Assembly: GCF_018595685.2 (NCBI RefSeq)
Contig: NZ_CP092334.1
Location: 2,136,001 to 2,200,000, forward strand
Direction of reading: 5' to 3'
DNA from: Flavihumibacter rivuli
GTDB taxonomy: Bacteria > Bacteroidota > Bacteroidia > Chitinophagales > Chitinophagaceae
DNA length: 64,000 nucleotides
Both the position numbers and the translations under genes were made by a program. Below, in pieces: positions 16,905-26,051 of this stretch. The notes below the pieces were generated by a model. It was not told the origin of the DNA. It did no database searches and worked only from the letters and a program-made list of their open reading frames with translations. Positions within the stretch are counted from its first letter, which is position 1. Every line of letters starts with the position of its first letter.

Positions 16905-18062
16905 ATGAAAGAGATCAAAGCGATCATCAATGCTTTTGAAAAGGCCGGGCAGGAAGGCAAAAAGACTGCCCTGGTAACGGTCGTGCATTTGGAAGGCTCT
17001 TCCTATAGGCGACCGGGAGCAAGGATGCTGGTAACCGATGAAGGGGAAATGACCGGTGCGATCAGCGGCGGTTGCCTTGAAGGTGATGCGCTCAGGAAAG
17101 CATTGTCCGTATTGAACCAGCAGCAGTCGAGGCTGGTCACCTATGATACCAGCGATGAAGATGATGCCACCATTGGCGTGCAACTGGGATGCGCAGGTGT
17201 CATCCAGGTGTTGATGGAACCCATCATCCCTGCACAAGCCAACCACCCCGTTGAGTTACTGGAGAAAGTTGCCAACAGGCGGCAGCCTTATGTGCTTATA
17301 ACCTTGTTCTCATTGGAAGACAAGAAAGGCCGGCAACCAGGTACCTGCCTGCTGGTGGAAGCAGACGGAATGATCACGGGCAATATTGACAATGCCATAC
17401 TCAAAGCTTCAGTATTGGAAGATGCTGCCGCATGCTTTTCCCAAAAGCAATCCGTGTTCAGGCATTACAAATCGGAAAGCTTCACCGTTACAGCATTCAT
17501 AGAATACATTGAACCGGCAATATCACTGATGATCATCGGTGCCGGCAATGATGTAATGCCGTTGGTGGAAATTGCCCATACATTGGGATGGGAACCCTCC
17601 GTCATTGATGGAAGACCCACCCATGCGAAAAGGGAGAGGTTTGCCAGTGCCTGCCAGATCCTGGTCAGTAAACCGGAAAAAGTACTGGAGCAATTGGTCA
17701 TTGATGAGCAAACTGTTTTTGTTCTGATGACCCATAATTACAATTATGACCTGGCGATGCTGAAAGCATTGGTCAACACCTCCGTATCCTATATCGGTGT
17801 ATTGGGTCCAAAGAAGAAACTGGACCGGATGCTGGATGATATGAAGGCCGAAGGCATCACCCTTACACCAGAACAACTATCGAGGATCTATGGACCGGTG
17901 GGACTGGAGATCGGTGCGGAAACGGCAGAAGAGATCGCCCTTTCCATACTGGCCGAGATCAGGGCCGTACGCAGTGGTACCGGAGGGCAGTCCCTTCGTT
18001 CCAAAGCAGATACCATTCACTCCAGGGAGGCGACGAGGATCAGCGAAAAACATATCCAGTGA
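16905..18062 (+). CDS. second XdhC/CoxI family maturation protein
   Basis: A 385-residue XdhC family protein: N-terminal domain with EGSSYRRPGARMLV and GAISGGCLEGDALR, and C-terminal Rossmann domain with LMIIGAGNDVMPLV and the closing motif GPVGLEIGAETAEEIALSI. XdhC proteins bind the molybdenum cofactor and promote its sulfuration before insertion into enzymes of the xanthine oxidase family. This one keeps the complete canonical motifs, unlike the shorter CoxF-YHS protein before it, so it may be the CoxI counterpart. Its TGA overlaps the GTG start of the next gene. Confidence 0.88.
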   Translation: MKEIKAIINAFEKAGQEGKKTALVTVVHLEGSSYRRPGARMLVTDEGEMTGAISGGCLEGDALRKALSVLNQQQSRLVTYDTSDEDDATIGVQLGCAGVIQVLMEPIIPAQANHPVELLEKVANRRQPYVLITLFSLEDKKGRQPGTCLLVEADGMITGNIDNAILKASVLEDAAACFSQKQSVFRHYKSESFTVTAFIEYIEPAISLMIIGAGNDVMPLVEIAHTLGWEPSVIDGRPTHAKRERFASACQILVSKPEKVLEQLVIDEQTVFVLMTHNYNYDLAMLKALVNTSVSYIGVLGPKKKLDRMLDDMKAEGITLTPEQLSRIYGPVGLEIGAETAEEIALSILAEIRAVRSGTGGQSLRSKADTIHSREATRISEKHIQ

Positions 18063-18664
18063 AACCGGTCAACCAACATAGCATCCACTGTGCAATAGTC
18101 ATCCTTGCCGCTGGTCAATCCAGCCGCCTGGGCGAAGCCAAGCAATTGCTACCTTACAAGGGGAAGTCGCTACTGGCGCAGGCGGTGGACACTGCCTTAG
18201 CCACCAGCATTAGACCCGTGGTGGTGGTACTGGGTGCAAGGAATGAAGCAGTGGCCGGGGAATTAGAGGGCAAGGAGGTGGTGACAGCCCTGAATGCAGC
18301 CTGGGAAGAAGGGATGGGATCATCCTTGCGGTGCGGATTGGAAAAAGCAAGGAGCGTTGCTCCTGAAACAGACGCGGTGATCTTCATGGTTTGTGACCAA
18401 CCCTATGTGACCAGTGATTTGTTGTTGCAATTGGTCCATACACAGGAATCAACCCTGAAACCCATTGTCGCCAGTAGTTATGGCGACCAGTCAGGAACCC
18501 CTGCCCTGTTCAGCAGTAAAATATTTCCGGCATTGCTGGAGATAAAGGGGGATACCGGGGCAAGGAAACTGATCAGGCAATACGCTGATGAAGTAGCAAC
18601 GATACCCTTCCCGGAAGGGATCATTGATATCGATACCCCATCAGATTACGAAACCTTAATGTAG
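18059..18664 (+). CDS. mocA: MobA-like NTP transferase (MocA-type molybdenum cofactor cytidylyltransferase)
   Basis: A 201-residue nucleotidyltransferase with the signature LAAGQSSRLGEAKQLLPY near residue 16 and MVCDQPYVTSDLL in the middle. Such proteins attach CMP to molybdopterin (MocA), forming the dinucleotide cofactor used by CO dehydrogenase and its relatives. It begins with GTG inside a four-base overlap with the XdhC gene, so it is translated in tandem with it. Use of CTP rather than GTP is inferred from the context of a xanthine-oxidase-family enzyme. Confidence 0.88.
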   Translation: MKPVNQHSIHCAIVILAAGQSSRLGEAKQLLPYKGKSLLAQAVDTALATSIRPVVVVLGARNEAVAGELEGKEVVTALNAAWEEGMGSSLRCGLEKARSVAPETDAVIFMVCDQPYVTSDLLLQLVHTQESTLKPIVASSYGDQSGTPALFSSKIFPALLEIKGDTGARKLIRQYADEVATIPFPEGIIDIDTPSDYETLM

Positions 18665-18673
18665 CAAATGTAA

Positions 18674-19663
18674 ATGGAAGGCAAACTGATAGATAACTTC
18701 AACCGTGTTCACAACTATCTGAGGATATCGTTGACGGACAACTGCAACTTCAGGTGCTTCTACTGCATGCCTGAAGAGGAGTATGATTTTGCCCCTGCCA
18801 GCAGGCTGATGCAGGCTGATGAGATCTATTCCATTGCCAAACTCTTCGTTGAACAGGGGGTTAATAAGATAAGGCTGACGGGTGGGGAACCATTGGTGCG
18901 AAAGGATGCTGCAAAGATCATCCGGTCATTGGCCCAATTACCGGTGAACCTCACCATCACCACCAATGGCAGCCGGCTCCACGAATTCATGGACCTGCTC
19001 AAGGAATGCAGGATCCGATCCCTCAATATCAGCCTGGACACACTCGACCGGGATAAGTTCCTGTTGATGACGCGCAGGGACCAGTTCCAGCGGGTGCATG
19101 ACAATATCCATCTTCTGTTGCGGGAAGGCTTCCATGTAAAGGTGAACATGGTGGTGATGAAAGGAATGAACGAACAGGAGATCCTGGATTTCATCGAATG
19201 GACCAGGCATGATCCCGTACATGTGCGGTTCATCGAATTCATGCCTTTCAGTGGCAACAGGTGGACCAGCAACAAGGTCTTTACCTGGCAGGAAATGCTG
19301 GAACTGGCCGGGACAACATATGATATCCTGCCACTGGCCGCAGAGCCCAATGATACCGCTAAGAAATACCAGGTACCGGGCCATCAGGGAACTTTTGCCG
19401 TGATCAGTACCATGAGCAATAATTTCTGTGGCACCTGTAACCGCATCAGGCTTACGGCAGATGGCAAGATGAAGAACTGCCTCTTTTCTGCCTCAGAGAC
19501 CGACCTGCTCAATCCATTGAGAAATGGGGAAGATATCCTTCCACTCATCCAGCAGACCATAAAGGCCAAGAAAAAGGAACTGGGCGGACAATTCACTACC
19601 GATTTTGAAAACCTCGAAGCAACAACCATCCATAACCGAAGTATGATCACTATTGGCGGATGA
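18674..19663 (+). CDS. moaA: GTP 3',8-cyclase
   Basis: A 329-residue radical SAM enzyme that, with MoaC, makes cyclic pyranopterin monophosphate from GTP, the first step of the molybdenum cofactor. The SAM-cluster cysteines are Cys24, Cys28 and Cys31 (CNFRCFYC). The second cluster uses Cys252, Cys255 and Cys269 (CGTC...C). The essential C-terminal Gly-Gly is present. It lies ten bases after mocA, and its TGA overlaps the ATG of the TonB-dependent receptor. Confidence 0.97.
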   Translation: MEGKLIDNFNRVHNYLRISLTDNCNFRCFYCMPEEEYDFAPASRLMQADEIYSIAKLFVEQGVNKIRLTGGEPLVRKDAAKIIRSLAQLPVNLTITTNGSRLHEFMDLLKECRIRSLNISLDTLDRDKFLLMTRRDQFQRVHDNIHLLLREGFHVKVNMVVMKGMNEQEILDFIEWTRHDPVHVRFIEFMPFSGNRWTSNKVFTWQEMLELAGTTYDILPLAAEPNDTAKKYQVPGHQGTFAVISTMSNNFCGTCNRIRLTADGKMKNCLFSASETDLLNPLRNGEDILPLIQQTIKAKKKELGGQFTTDFENLEATTIHNRSMITIGG

Positions 19664-22242
19664 AGTATTACCTGACCATCCTGCTCATTGGAATTCAACT
19701 CCTGGTCTTTGGGCAGGACAGGGACAGCGTTTACCTTATGAAGAGGGATAGTATCCGCCAGTTAGTATTAAGCGAAGTGATTGTAACGGCTTCGCGTATC
19801 CCCGAAAAAATATTGTTTTCACCGGTTACAGTAGAGAAGGTCAGCAGGTCCTTCTTCCTCACCAATTCCTCCCCTTCCTTCTTTGAATCACTCGACCAGG
19901 TGAAGGGTGTGCAGATGATCACACCCAGCATGGGGTTCAGGATCCTGAACACGAGGGGTTTTGCCAATACCACGAATGTGCGCTTTGCCCAGCTGGTGGA
20001 TGGCATGGACATCCAGTCGCCGCATATCGGTAGCCCGATCGGCAATGTTTTGGGGCCTGGCGACCTTGATATCGAAAGGGTGGAGATCATACCCGGTGTG
20101 GCTTCCGCCATGTATGGCATGAACAGCATCAATGGCCTTGCTAATTTTTACAGCCGCGATCCCTTCACTACCGAAGGACTCAGTATCCGCCAGCATACAG
20201 CGCTCACCCACCTCAACAACAATTCGACCAGTCCACGGATCTTTTCAGAAACCCAGGTCCGTTGGGCGAGTAAACTGAATGAGCAGTGGGCAGTGAAGTT
20301 CAATCTTGGTTATATGCATGGCTACGATTGGATAGCCGATAACTATAATGACCTTAATCCCCTGGCGAATGCCAGTACAGGCCTGACCGGCAGTAATAAT
20401 CCTGCACTCAACCCTGTGAACAGTTATGGCAATGAAGCTCCCAACCGTCGAACGCTCAACCTGGATGGCAAGTCCTACCAGGTGGCTCGGACAGGATACC
20501 GGGAAATAGACGTAACCAATTATACCCTTCAAAACATCAAGGGGGATGCTGGCCTCTTTTACAAAACCCGCAAAGGCCACTCACTCTCTTACACCTTTCG
20601 CTATGCCTTCCTGAACAATATTTACCAGCGTGCCAACAGGTTCAGGCTGGAGGACTATGCGCTGTTCCAGCATGGCATCAGCTACCAGTCCCCATCCATC
20701 CAGGCAAAGCTTTATTACAACGGGGAGAATACCGGCAATTCCTACAATCTCCGGTCCATGGCCGAAAACCTGGACAGGGTGAGCAGCCAGGATAATGCAT
20801 GGTTCGCCAGTTACAGGCAAGGCTATACCTCGGCATTACAGCAAGGACAGTCCATAGAAGCCGCACACCAATTGGCCAGGCAGGCCGCAGACATTAACAG
20901 GCTGGCACCAGGAACGCCAGGATTCAACGAGAACCTTGCCAGGCTACAACAGATCAACAATTGGGACAGCGGTGCAGCCCTTAAAGTAAAGGCTGGTTTC
21001 ATCCATGGGGAAGTCCAGTTCAACCTGACGGAAAAATGGCTGAAGCAATGGAAAGAGAAAGCAGGACTGGAAGTCATAGGCGGATTGGACCATCGGACCT
21101 ACCTGGTGCAACCCGATGGCAATTACTTCATCAATCCAGAACCTGGCAAATCGGGAAAGACCATTAACTATGGCCGTACCGGTGCCTTCCTATCCGTTTA
21201 CAAACAATTGCTGAATAATAAAATTCGGTTAGGGGTAGCAGTGAGGGCAGATAAGAATGATTATTTCGACCTCAAGTGGAACCCAAGGTTTACGGCAGTG
21301 TACAGCATCAACAGCAACCAGAGCCTTCGCCTCTCCTTCACCAGCAGTTACCGCTTCCCCATCGTATTCGAAGCTTATTCCAATGTGAACAGCGGCGGGG
21401 TGAAAAGGGTGGGCGGTTTGCCCGTGATGTCCAATGGCATCTTCGAGAATGCCTGGCTGCAAACCTCCATTGCGGCCTTTCAATCCGCCATCCTTCGTGA
21501 GGTGAACCAGAACGGTCTCAGCAGGAATGAGGCAATCGAAAAGAACAAAGGACTGCTGCAAAAGAATCCCTATACTTATATCCAACCGGAACAGGTGAAA
21601 TCAATCGAGGCAGGTTACAGGGGAGTCTTCCTCAGTGGCAGGCTCTATATTGATGCCGGCGCCTACTTCAGCCGGTACAATTCCTTCATTGCGCAGGCGA
21701 ATATGAATATCCCCCGGACAAACAACCCGGATTCCATGGCCTTTTACCTGGCCGACAACCGCTTGCAGGACCAATACAGGATGTGGACCAATTCCACCAC
21801 AACCATTGATAATATAGGCTTCCATGCAGGTGGCAGCCTCAGGCTCGGTAAGGGCTATGTATTCAATGGCAATGCCAGTTTCCAGCAACTGCTAAAAAGC
21901 AGTAATGACGATGGATTGGAAGATGGCTTTAACACCCCGGAATGGATGGTCAATGCCGGTATTGCCAACCAGGACATAGCACATGGCATTGGTGCAGGGC
22001 TCAACCTGCGTTGGCAGAGCAGGTACTATTGGGAATCCTTCCTGGTGAATGGCGATGTTCCGGCCATCACTACCCTTGATGCCCACATCAGTTACCAGGT
22101 GAACCATATTCCGCTTCACCTTAAATTAGGGGGCAATAACCTGTTCAACAGGTATTATTATTCGATCCTTGGTGGCCCTTCCATTGGCGGTTATTATTAC
22201 CTGACCCTGACCTGGGGGATCTCCAAAAAACAAAAACTATGA
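19660..22242 (+). CDS. TonB-dependent outer-membrane receptor inside the molybdenum cofactor operon
   Basis: An 860-residue receptor: signal peptide (MKYYLTILLIGIQLLVFG), TonB-box-like segment and plug start EVIVTASRIPE (about 39-49), plug domain to about 170 (RGFANTTNVRFAQLVDGMD, IERVEIIPGVASAMYGMNSI), then a long barrel ending GGYYYLTLTWGISKKQKL. It lacks the carboxypeptidase-like N-terminal domain of SusC proteins and no SusD gene is near. The start overlaps moaA by four bases (ATGA) and its stop overlaps moeA by four bases, so it is firmly part of this operon. The position suggests uptake of molybdate, a metal chelate or another cofactor-related compound, but the substrate cannot be read from the sequence. 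Confidence 0.93.
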   Translation: MKYYLTILLIGIQLLVFGQDRDSVYLMKRDSIRQLVLSEVIVTASRIPEKILFSPVTVEKVSRSFFLTNSSPSFFESLDQVKGVQMITPSMGFRILNTRGFANTTNVRFAQLVDGMDIQSPHIGSPIGNVLGPGDLDIERVEIIPGVASAMYGMNSINGLANFYSRDPFTTEGLSIRQHTALTHLNNNSTSPRIFSETQVRWASKLNEQWAVKFNLGYMHGYDWIADNYNDLNPLANASTGLTGSNNPALNPVNSYGNEAPNRRTLNLDGKSYQVARTGYREIDVTNYTLQNIKGDAGLFYKTRKGHSLSYTFRYAFLNNIYQRANRFRLEDYALFQHGISYQSPSIQAKLYYNGENTGNSYNLRSMAENLDRVSSQDNAWFASYRQGYTSALQQGQSIEAAHQLARQAADINRLAPGTPGFNENLARLQQINNWDSGAALKVKAGFIHGEVQFNLTEKWLKQWKEKAGLEVIGGLDHRTYLVQPDGNYFINPEPGKSGKTINYGRTGAFLSVYKQLLNNKIRLGVAVRADKNDYFDLKWNPRFTAVYSINSNQSLRLSFTSSYRFPIVFEAYSNVNSGGVKRVGGLPVMSNGIFENAWLQTSIAAFQSAILREVNQNGLSRNEAIEKNKGLLQKNPYTYIQPEQVKSIEAGYRGVFLSGRLYIDAGAYFSRYNSFIAQANMNIPRTNNPDSMAFYLADNRLQDQYRMWTNSTTTIDNIGFHAGGSLRLGKGYVFNGNASFQQLLKSSNDDGLEDGFNTPEWMVNAGIANQDIAHGIGAGLNLRWQSRYYWESFLVNGDVPAITTLDAHISYQVNHIPLHLKLGGNNLFNRYYYSILGGPSIGGYYYLTLTWGISKKQKL

Positions 22243-23423
22243 TCAGCTCGGCTATAGCGAAAGCCATTATCAAAGAACAATGTGAAGCCCTGCCACCGGT
22301 GCTCCTGCCCATTAAGCAAGCAGCAGGAACGGTGCTGGCAGAAGACGTATATGCCCCGGTGGATATCCCCGCCTATCCGCAATCGAGCATGGATGGCTAT
22401 GCCTTCTCCTATGACGGCTGGAAGAAAGGAGAACCATTGGACCTCTATGGCGAAATGGCCGCGGGCAGCAACCAAACCATCCAGGTTATACCGGGTAAGG
22501 CAGTCAGGATCTTTACAGGGGCAGCCGTACCTCCGGGAGCAGACACGGTGGTGATGCAGGAGAAGACGCGCATAGAAGGCGATGAGCTGCATATTGAAGA
22601 TCCCGACCTGAAGGCGGGCGATAATGTAAGGCCGGTAGGTTCCGAGATCAGCCGGAACGCGTTGGCATTGGAAAAGGGAACCCTCCTCACGCCCCCGGCG
22701 ATCGGCTTCCTGGCAGGGATCGGAATGGCAGCGGTGAAAGTATATCCCAAACCTCGGGTAGCCATCATCGTTACGGGTAATGAATTGCAGGAACCAGGAA
22801 AACCTTTGCAGTATGGACAGGTGTACGAATCCAATTCGGCTTCCCTCACCACAGCGCTGGAAGCCTTGCAGATAAAGGATATCAGCCTCTACCGGGTAGA
22901 AGATAACCTGCAGGCATTGACCACAACATTGGCCACTGCGCTGGAACAAGCAGATATGGTGTTGCTGACAGGTGGTATCAGCGTAGGCGATTATGACTTC
23001 ACCCTCAAAGCCACATTGGAATGTGGGATCGAAACCATCTTCCATAAGATCAGGCAAAAACCAGGCAAGCCCATCCTCTTTGGCAAACACGGACAGCAAC
23101 CCGTCTTTGGCTTACCGGGCAACCCGGCATCGGTCATGACCTGTTTTTATGAGTATGTGCTGGTCGCCATTGGGGAAATGCAGCAACGCGACCTGACCTT
23201 GCGCAAGCGAAGGGCAATACTGGCGAATGCGGTAAAGAAACCGGCAGGCCCAACACATTACCTGAAGGGTTATGCCGATGGGGAAAAGGTGATGTCGCTC
23301 GAGGGTCAGGAATCCTATAAGCTGAATTCCTTTGCCCGGGCCAATTGCCTCATCATGCTGCCTGAAGAGCTCACACAGGCCGGGCCGGGAGAAGAAGTGG
23401 AAATTCATATCTTACCTTATTAA
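22239..23423 (+). CDS. moeA: molybdopterin molybdenumtransferase
   Basis: A 394-residue enzyme that inserts molybdate into adenylylated molybdopterin. The motif SSMDGYAFSY (near 49), FTGAAVPPGADTVV, LTGGISVGDYDF and the segment KPGKPILFGKHGQQPVFGLP continuing GNPASV are all typical of MoeA. The C-terminal domain IV (about 325-394) is complete. It begins within the last four bases of the TonB receptor gene. Confidence 0.96.
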   Translation: MISSAIAKAIIKEQCEALPPVLLPIKQAAGTVLAEDVYAPVDIPAYPQSSMDGYAFSYDGWKKGEPLDLYGEMAAGSNQTIQVIPGKAVRIFTGAAVPPGADTVVMQEKTRIEGDELHIEDPDLKAGDNVRPVGSEISRNALALEKGTLLTPPAIGFLAGIGMAAVKVYPKPRVAIIVTGNELQEPGKPLQYGQVYESNSASLTTALEALQIKDISLYRVEDNLQALTTTLATALEQADMVLLTGGISVGDYDFTLKATLECGIETIFHKIRQKPGKPILFGKHGQQPVFGLPGNPASVMTCFYEYVLVAIGEMQQRDLTLRKRRAILANAVKKPAGPTHYLKGYADGEKVMSLEGQESYKLNSFARANCLIMLPEELTQAGPGEEVEIHILPY

Positions 23424-23432
23424 TCAAGATGC

Positions 23433-24170
23433 ATGGATGTAAGCCTGATCTTCTATCCCTTATTGTTTGTTGTTGCCTTCCTTTATGCATCAGTGGGGCA
23501 TGGCGGCGCCAGTGGCTACCTGGCCCTGATGGCCCTTTATGGATTCGCCCCCGAGGTGATGAAACCTACAGCCCTGCTGCTCAACCTCTTTGTATCCCTT
23601 ACCTCCTATATCCAGTTCTACCGTGGAGGGCATTTCAAATGGAAGATATTCCTACCCCTTGCATTGGCTTCCATTCCTATGGCCTTCATCGGCGGCTTAC
23701 TGACCATTGATGCCACCATCTACAAAAAGATCCTAGGATTATTGCTGCTCCTGCCCATACTGCGCTTCTTCCTGTTCAAGGACAGCAAGCAGGCCGGGAC
23801 AGTCGAGCCGCAGTTGTGGATGTCCATCCTAATTGGCGCCAGCATCGGTTTCCTTTCGGGCCTGATAGGCATTGGTGGGGGCATTATCCTCTCACCCATC
23901 CTCCTGTTATTGAATTGGACCGACCAAAAGCAAACCGCGGCCATCAGTGCCTTGTTTATATTCGTGAATTCCCTGAGCGGGTTGTTCGGGCAATTGACCA
24001 AGGGGATCAACTTCAGCACGGATATGGTGCTGATGGTTGGCATAGCTTTTAGTGGAGGATTACTGGGGGCATGGTTCGGGTCCTTGAAATTCAGGCAGGA
24101 AGTGCTGAAATTTACATTGGCAACCGTGCTCACCATGGCAGCCTTCAAATTATTGTTTACCTCAGCGTAA
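23433..24170 (+). CDS. TauE/SafE (TSUP) family membrane permease
   Basis: A 245-residue permease with about seven to eight helices and the two internally related TSUP halves (SVGHGGASGYLALMALYG near residue 20 and SGLIGIGGGIILSPILLLL near residue 140). TSUP proteins move sulfur-containing anions or other small organic and inorganic anions. It sits between moeA (nine bases upstream) and moaD (seven bases downstream), so it belongs to the molybdenum cofactor operon. No modABC molybdate transporter is in the window, so molybdate or a sulfur compound is a natural but untested substrate guess. Confidence 0.88.
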   Translation: MDVSLIFYPLLFVVAFLYASVGHGGASGYLALMALYGFAPEVMKPTALLLNLFVSLTSYIQFYRGGHFKWKIFLPLALASIPMAFIGGLLTIDATIYKKILGLLLLLPILRFFLFKDSKQAGTVEPQLWMSILIGASIGFLSGLIGIGGGIILSPILLLLNWTDQKQTAAISALFIFVNSLSGLFGQLTKGINFSTDMVLMVGIAFSGGLLGAWFGSLKFRQEVLKFTLATVLTMAAFKLLFTSA

Positions 24171-24177
24171 TAAAACA

Positions 24178-24411
24178 ATGAATATACAGATCACCATATT
24201 CGGGCAACTGACCGATATCACAGGAAGCAATAGCATCAGTATTCCTGCCGTCAGCAATACCGATGAACTATTCATGGAATTGAAAAAGCAATTCCCTGCC
24301 CTTGAAAAGGCAAAGTTTGTGGTTGCTGTTGACAAGAAAATCATCCATGGCACAGCGGCCATAACGGCCAATAGCAGCATTGCTTTATTGCCACCATTCT
24401 CCGGAGGTTAA
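24178..24411 (+). CDS. moaD: molybdopterin synthase sulfur carrier subunit
   Basis: A 77-residue ubiquitin-like protein ending LLPPFSGG. The C-terminal Gly-Gly is adenylylated by MoeB, then carries the thiocarboxylate used by MoaE to make molybdopterin. Length and ending fit MoaD. The last base of its stop codon is the first base of the moeB ATG. Confidence 0.95.
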   Translation: MNIQITIFGQLTDITGSNSISIPAVSNTDELFMELKKQFPALEKAKFVVAVDKKIIHGTAAITANSSIALLPPFSGG

Positions 24412-25523
24412 TGATGCCGAAGTCCAATACCATACCAGAACGTTACCACCGCCAGGTCCTGTTGAAGGAACTGGGTGAGAGTGGCCAATACCTACTGGGA
24501 GCAGCAAGTGTATTGATGCTAGGTGCCGGTGGGTTGGGCTGTCCGGCCCTGCAATACCTGGCAGCGGCCGGGGTGGGCACGATCGGCATCGTTGACTTCG
24601 ACAGGGTATCGATGAGCAACCTGCATCGCCAGGTCCTCTATGGAACAGAAGATATCGGTCAATTGAAAGTTTTGGTGGCGGAAAAAAAACTGAAAGCCAT
24701 CAATCCGGAAATCTCTATCCAGACCTATCCCGTCAAACTGGACAACAGGACTTGCCTCGAACTCTTTGGTCAATATGATATCATCATCGATGGCACCGAT
24801 AATTTCGCCACAAGGTATATGGTCAACGATGCCTGTGTACTGATGCAGAAGCCCCTGGTCTATGGGGCGGTGTCGAGGTTTGAAGGGCAGGTAGCCGTTT
24901 TCAATTACCCGGCGAATGATAACAGTTCTGTCAACTACCGGGATATCTTTCCGCATCCGCCTGTTGAAGGAGAGGTATTAAATTGCGCAGAAGCAGGTGT
25001 GTTGGGTGTGTTACCCGGTATCATCGGCAGCATGCAGGCCAATGAGGCCATCAAGCTAATCACAGGTATGGGGGAAGTATTGAAGGACCAGCTCTACACC
25101 TACCATGCATTGTATAACCAGCACATGACGGTTCATTTATCGGCGGTGGAAGACAACCGGAAACTCATTCCGAAAGACCATGAGCAATTCCTTCACACCA
25201 ATTACGAATGGTTATGTGGAATTGGAACCAATGATATGGAGATCGATGCAAGACAATTCAATGAATTGATGCAGGCAGGAAAGATCACCATCATTGATGT
25301 CCGGGAAGAAGGTGAAGTCCCTGAGATCAATACCATCGAGCATGTGAAAATGCCCCTATCCGGTTTGAAGGAACAATTGGAAAAGATAGAAGGTGATACT
25401 GTTTTATTCATTTGCCAATCGGGCAAGCGCAGCCTGCAGGCGGCGAAGCTCCTGGCAGCAAGCAATACCAAAACAAAACATATTTATAGTTTAAGAGGAG
25501 GCATCCTCAACTGGCATTCCTAA
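24411..25523 (+). CDS. moeB: MoeB-type adenylyltransferase fused to a rhodanese domain
   Basis: A 370-residue E1-like enzyme that activates MoaD. The ATP site is MLGAGGLGCPALQYLAAAG (36-54), with RQVLYGTEDIGQLK following. A C-terminal rhodanese domain (about 275-370) has Cys335 in the loop CQSGKRS and could supply the sulfur itself. The zinc-binding CxxC pairs found in E. coli MoeB are missing: the first position reads VNYRDIF and no pair occurs near residue 245. Cys192 in NCAEAGV is kept. ThiF or HesA relatives are possible by sequence alone, but the position between moaD and moaE settles the role. Confidence 0.93.
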   Translation: MMPKSNTIPERYHRQVLLKELGESGQYLLGAASVLMLGAGGLGCPALQYLAAAGVGTIGIVDFDRVSMSNLHRQVLYGTEDIGQLKVLVAEKKLKAINPEISIQTYPVKLDNRTCLELFGQYDIIIDGTDNFATRYMVNDACVLMQKPLVYGAVSRFEGQVAVFNYPANDNSSVNYRDIFPHPPVEGEVLNCAEAGVLGVLPGIIGSMQANEAIKLITGMGEVLKDQLYTYHALYNQHMTVHLSAVEDNRKLIPKDHEQFLHTNYEWLCGIGTNDMEIDARQFNELMQAGKITIIDVREEGEVPEINTIEHVKMPLSGLKEQLEKIEGDTVLFICQSGKRSLQAAKLLAASNTKTKHIYSLRGGILNWHS

Positions 25524-25534
25524 ATTCTTTTGAT

Positions 25535-25978
25535 ATGAAAGAACGCAAACCCAAGCAGATCTTTGTGCAAGGCGCCATCCAGCCGTCCTTCATTGCGGAC
25601 AGTATCCAAAAGCACAGTACCAGGCATGATATCGGTGGCCATAGTATATTCCTTGGCCAGGTTCGTGCCGATAAGATCAACGACAAGCAAGTGGCCGCCA
25701 TTGAATACACCACCTATGAGGAGATGGCATTGGAGAAAATGCATGAGATCAGGGAAGCCATCTTTTCCAAGTATGACCTCACCTGCCTGCATGTGTACCA
25801 CAGCCTGGGCAAGGTAGCCGCTGGCGAGATCTGCCTTTTTGTATTCACTTCCTCCCAACACCGCAAATCGGCTATTGATGCCTGTACGGAACTGGTGGAA
25901 CACATCAAGTATGAGCTACCGGTCTGGGGTAAGGAATTATTCGAAGACGAATCCTATCAATGGAAGGAGAATAAATAG
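25535..25978 (+). CDS. moaE: molybdopterin synthase catalytic subunit
   Basis: A 147-residue MoaE: GHSIFLGQVRADKINDKQV, IEYTTYEEMALEKM, VYHSLGKVAAGEICLFV and the catalytic region HRKSAIDACTELVEHIKYEL are all typical. With MoaD it adds two sulfurs to cyclic pyranopterin monophosphate to give molybdopterin. It lies 11 bases after moeB. Confidence 0.96.
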   Translation: MKERKPKQIFVQGAIQPSFIADSIQKHSTRHDIGGHSIFLGQVRADKINDKQVAAIEYTTYEEMALEKMHEIREAIFSKYDLTCLHVYHSLGKVAAGEICLFVFTSSQHRKSAIDACTELVEHIKYELPVWGKELFEDESYQWKENK

Positions 25979-26051
25979 GTAACCCAGGAGAGGATAAGCA
26001 TCCCAATCAGGCAAGTCCCTATTTTTACATCCTTCAACTATTATCAACACC

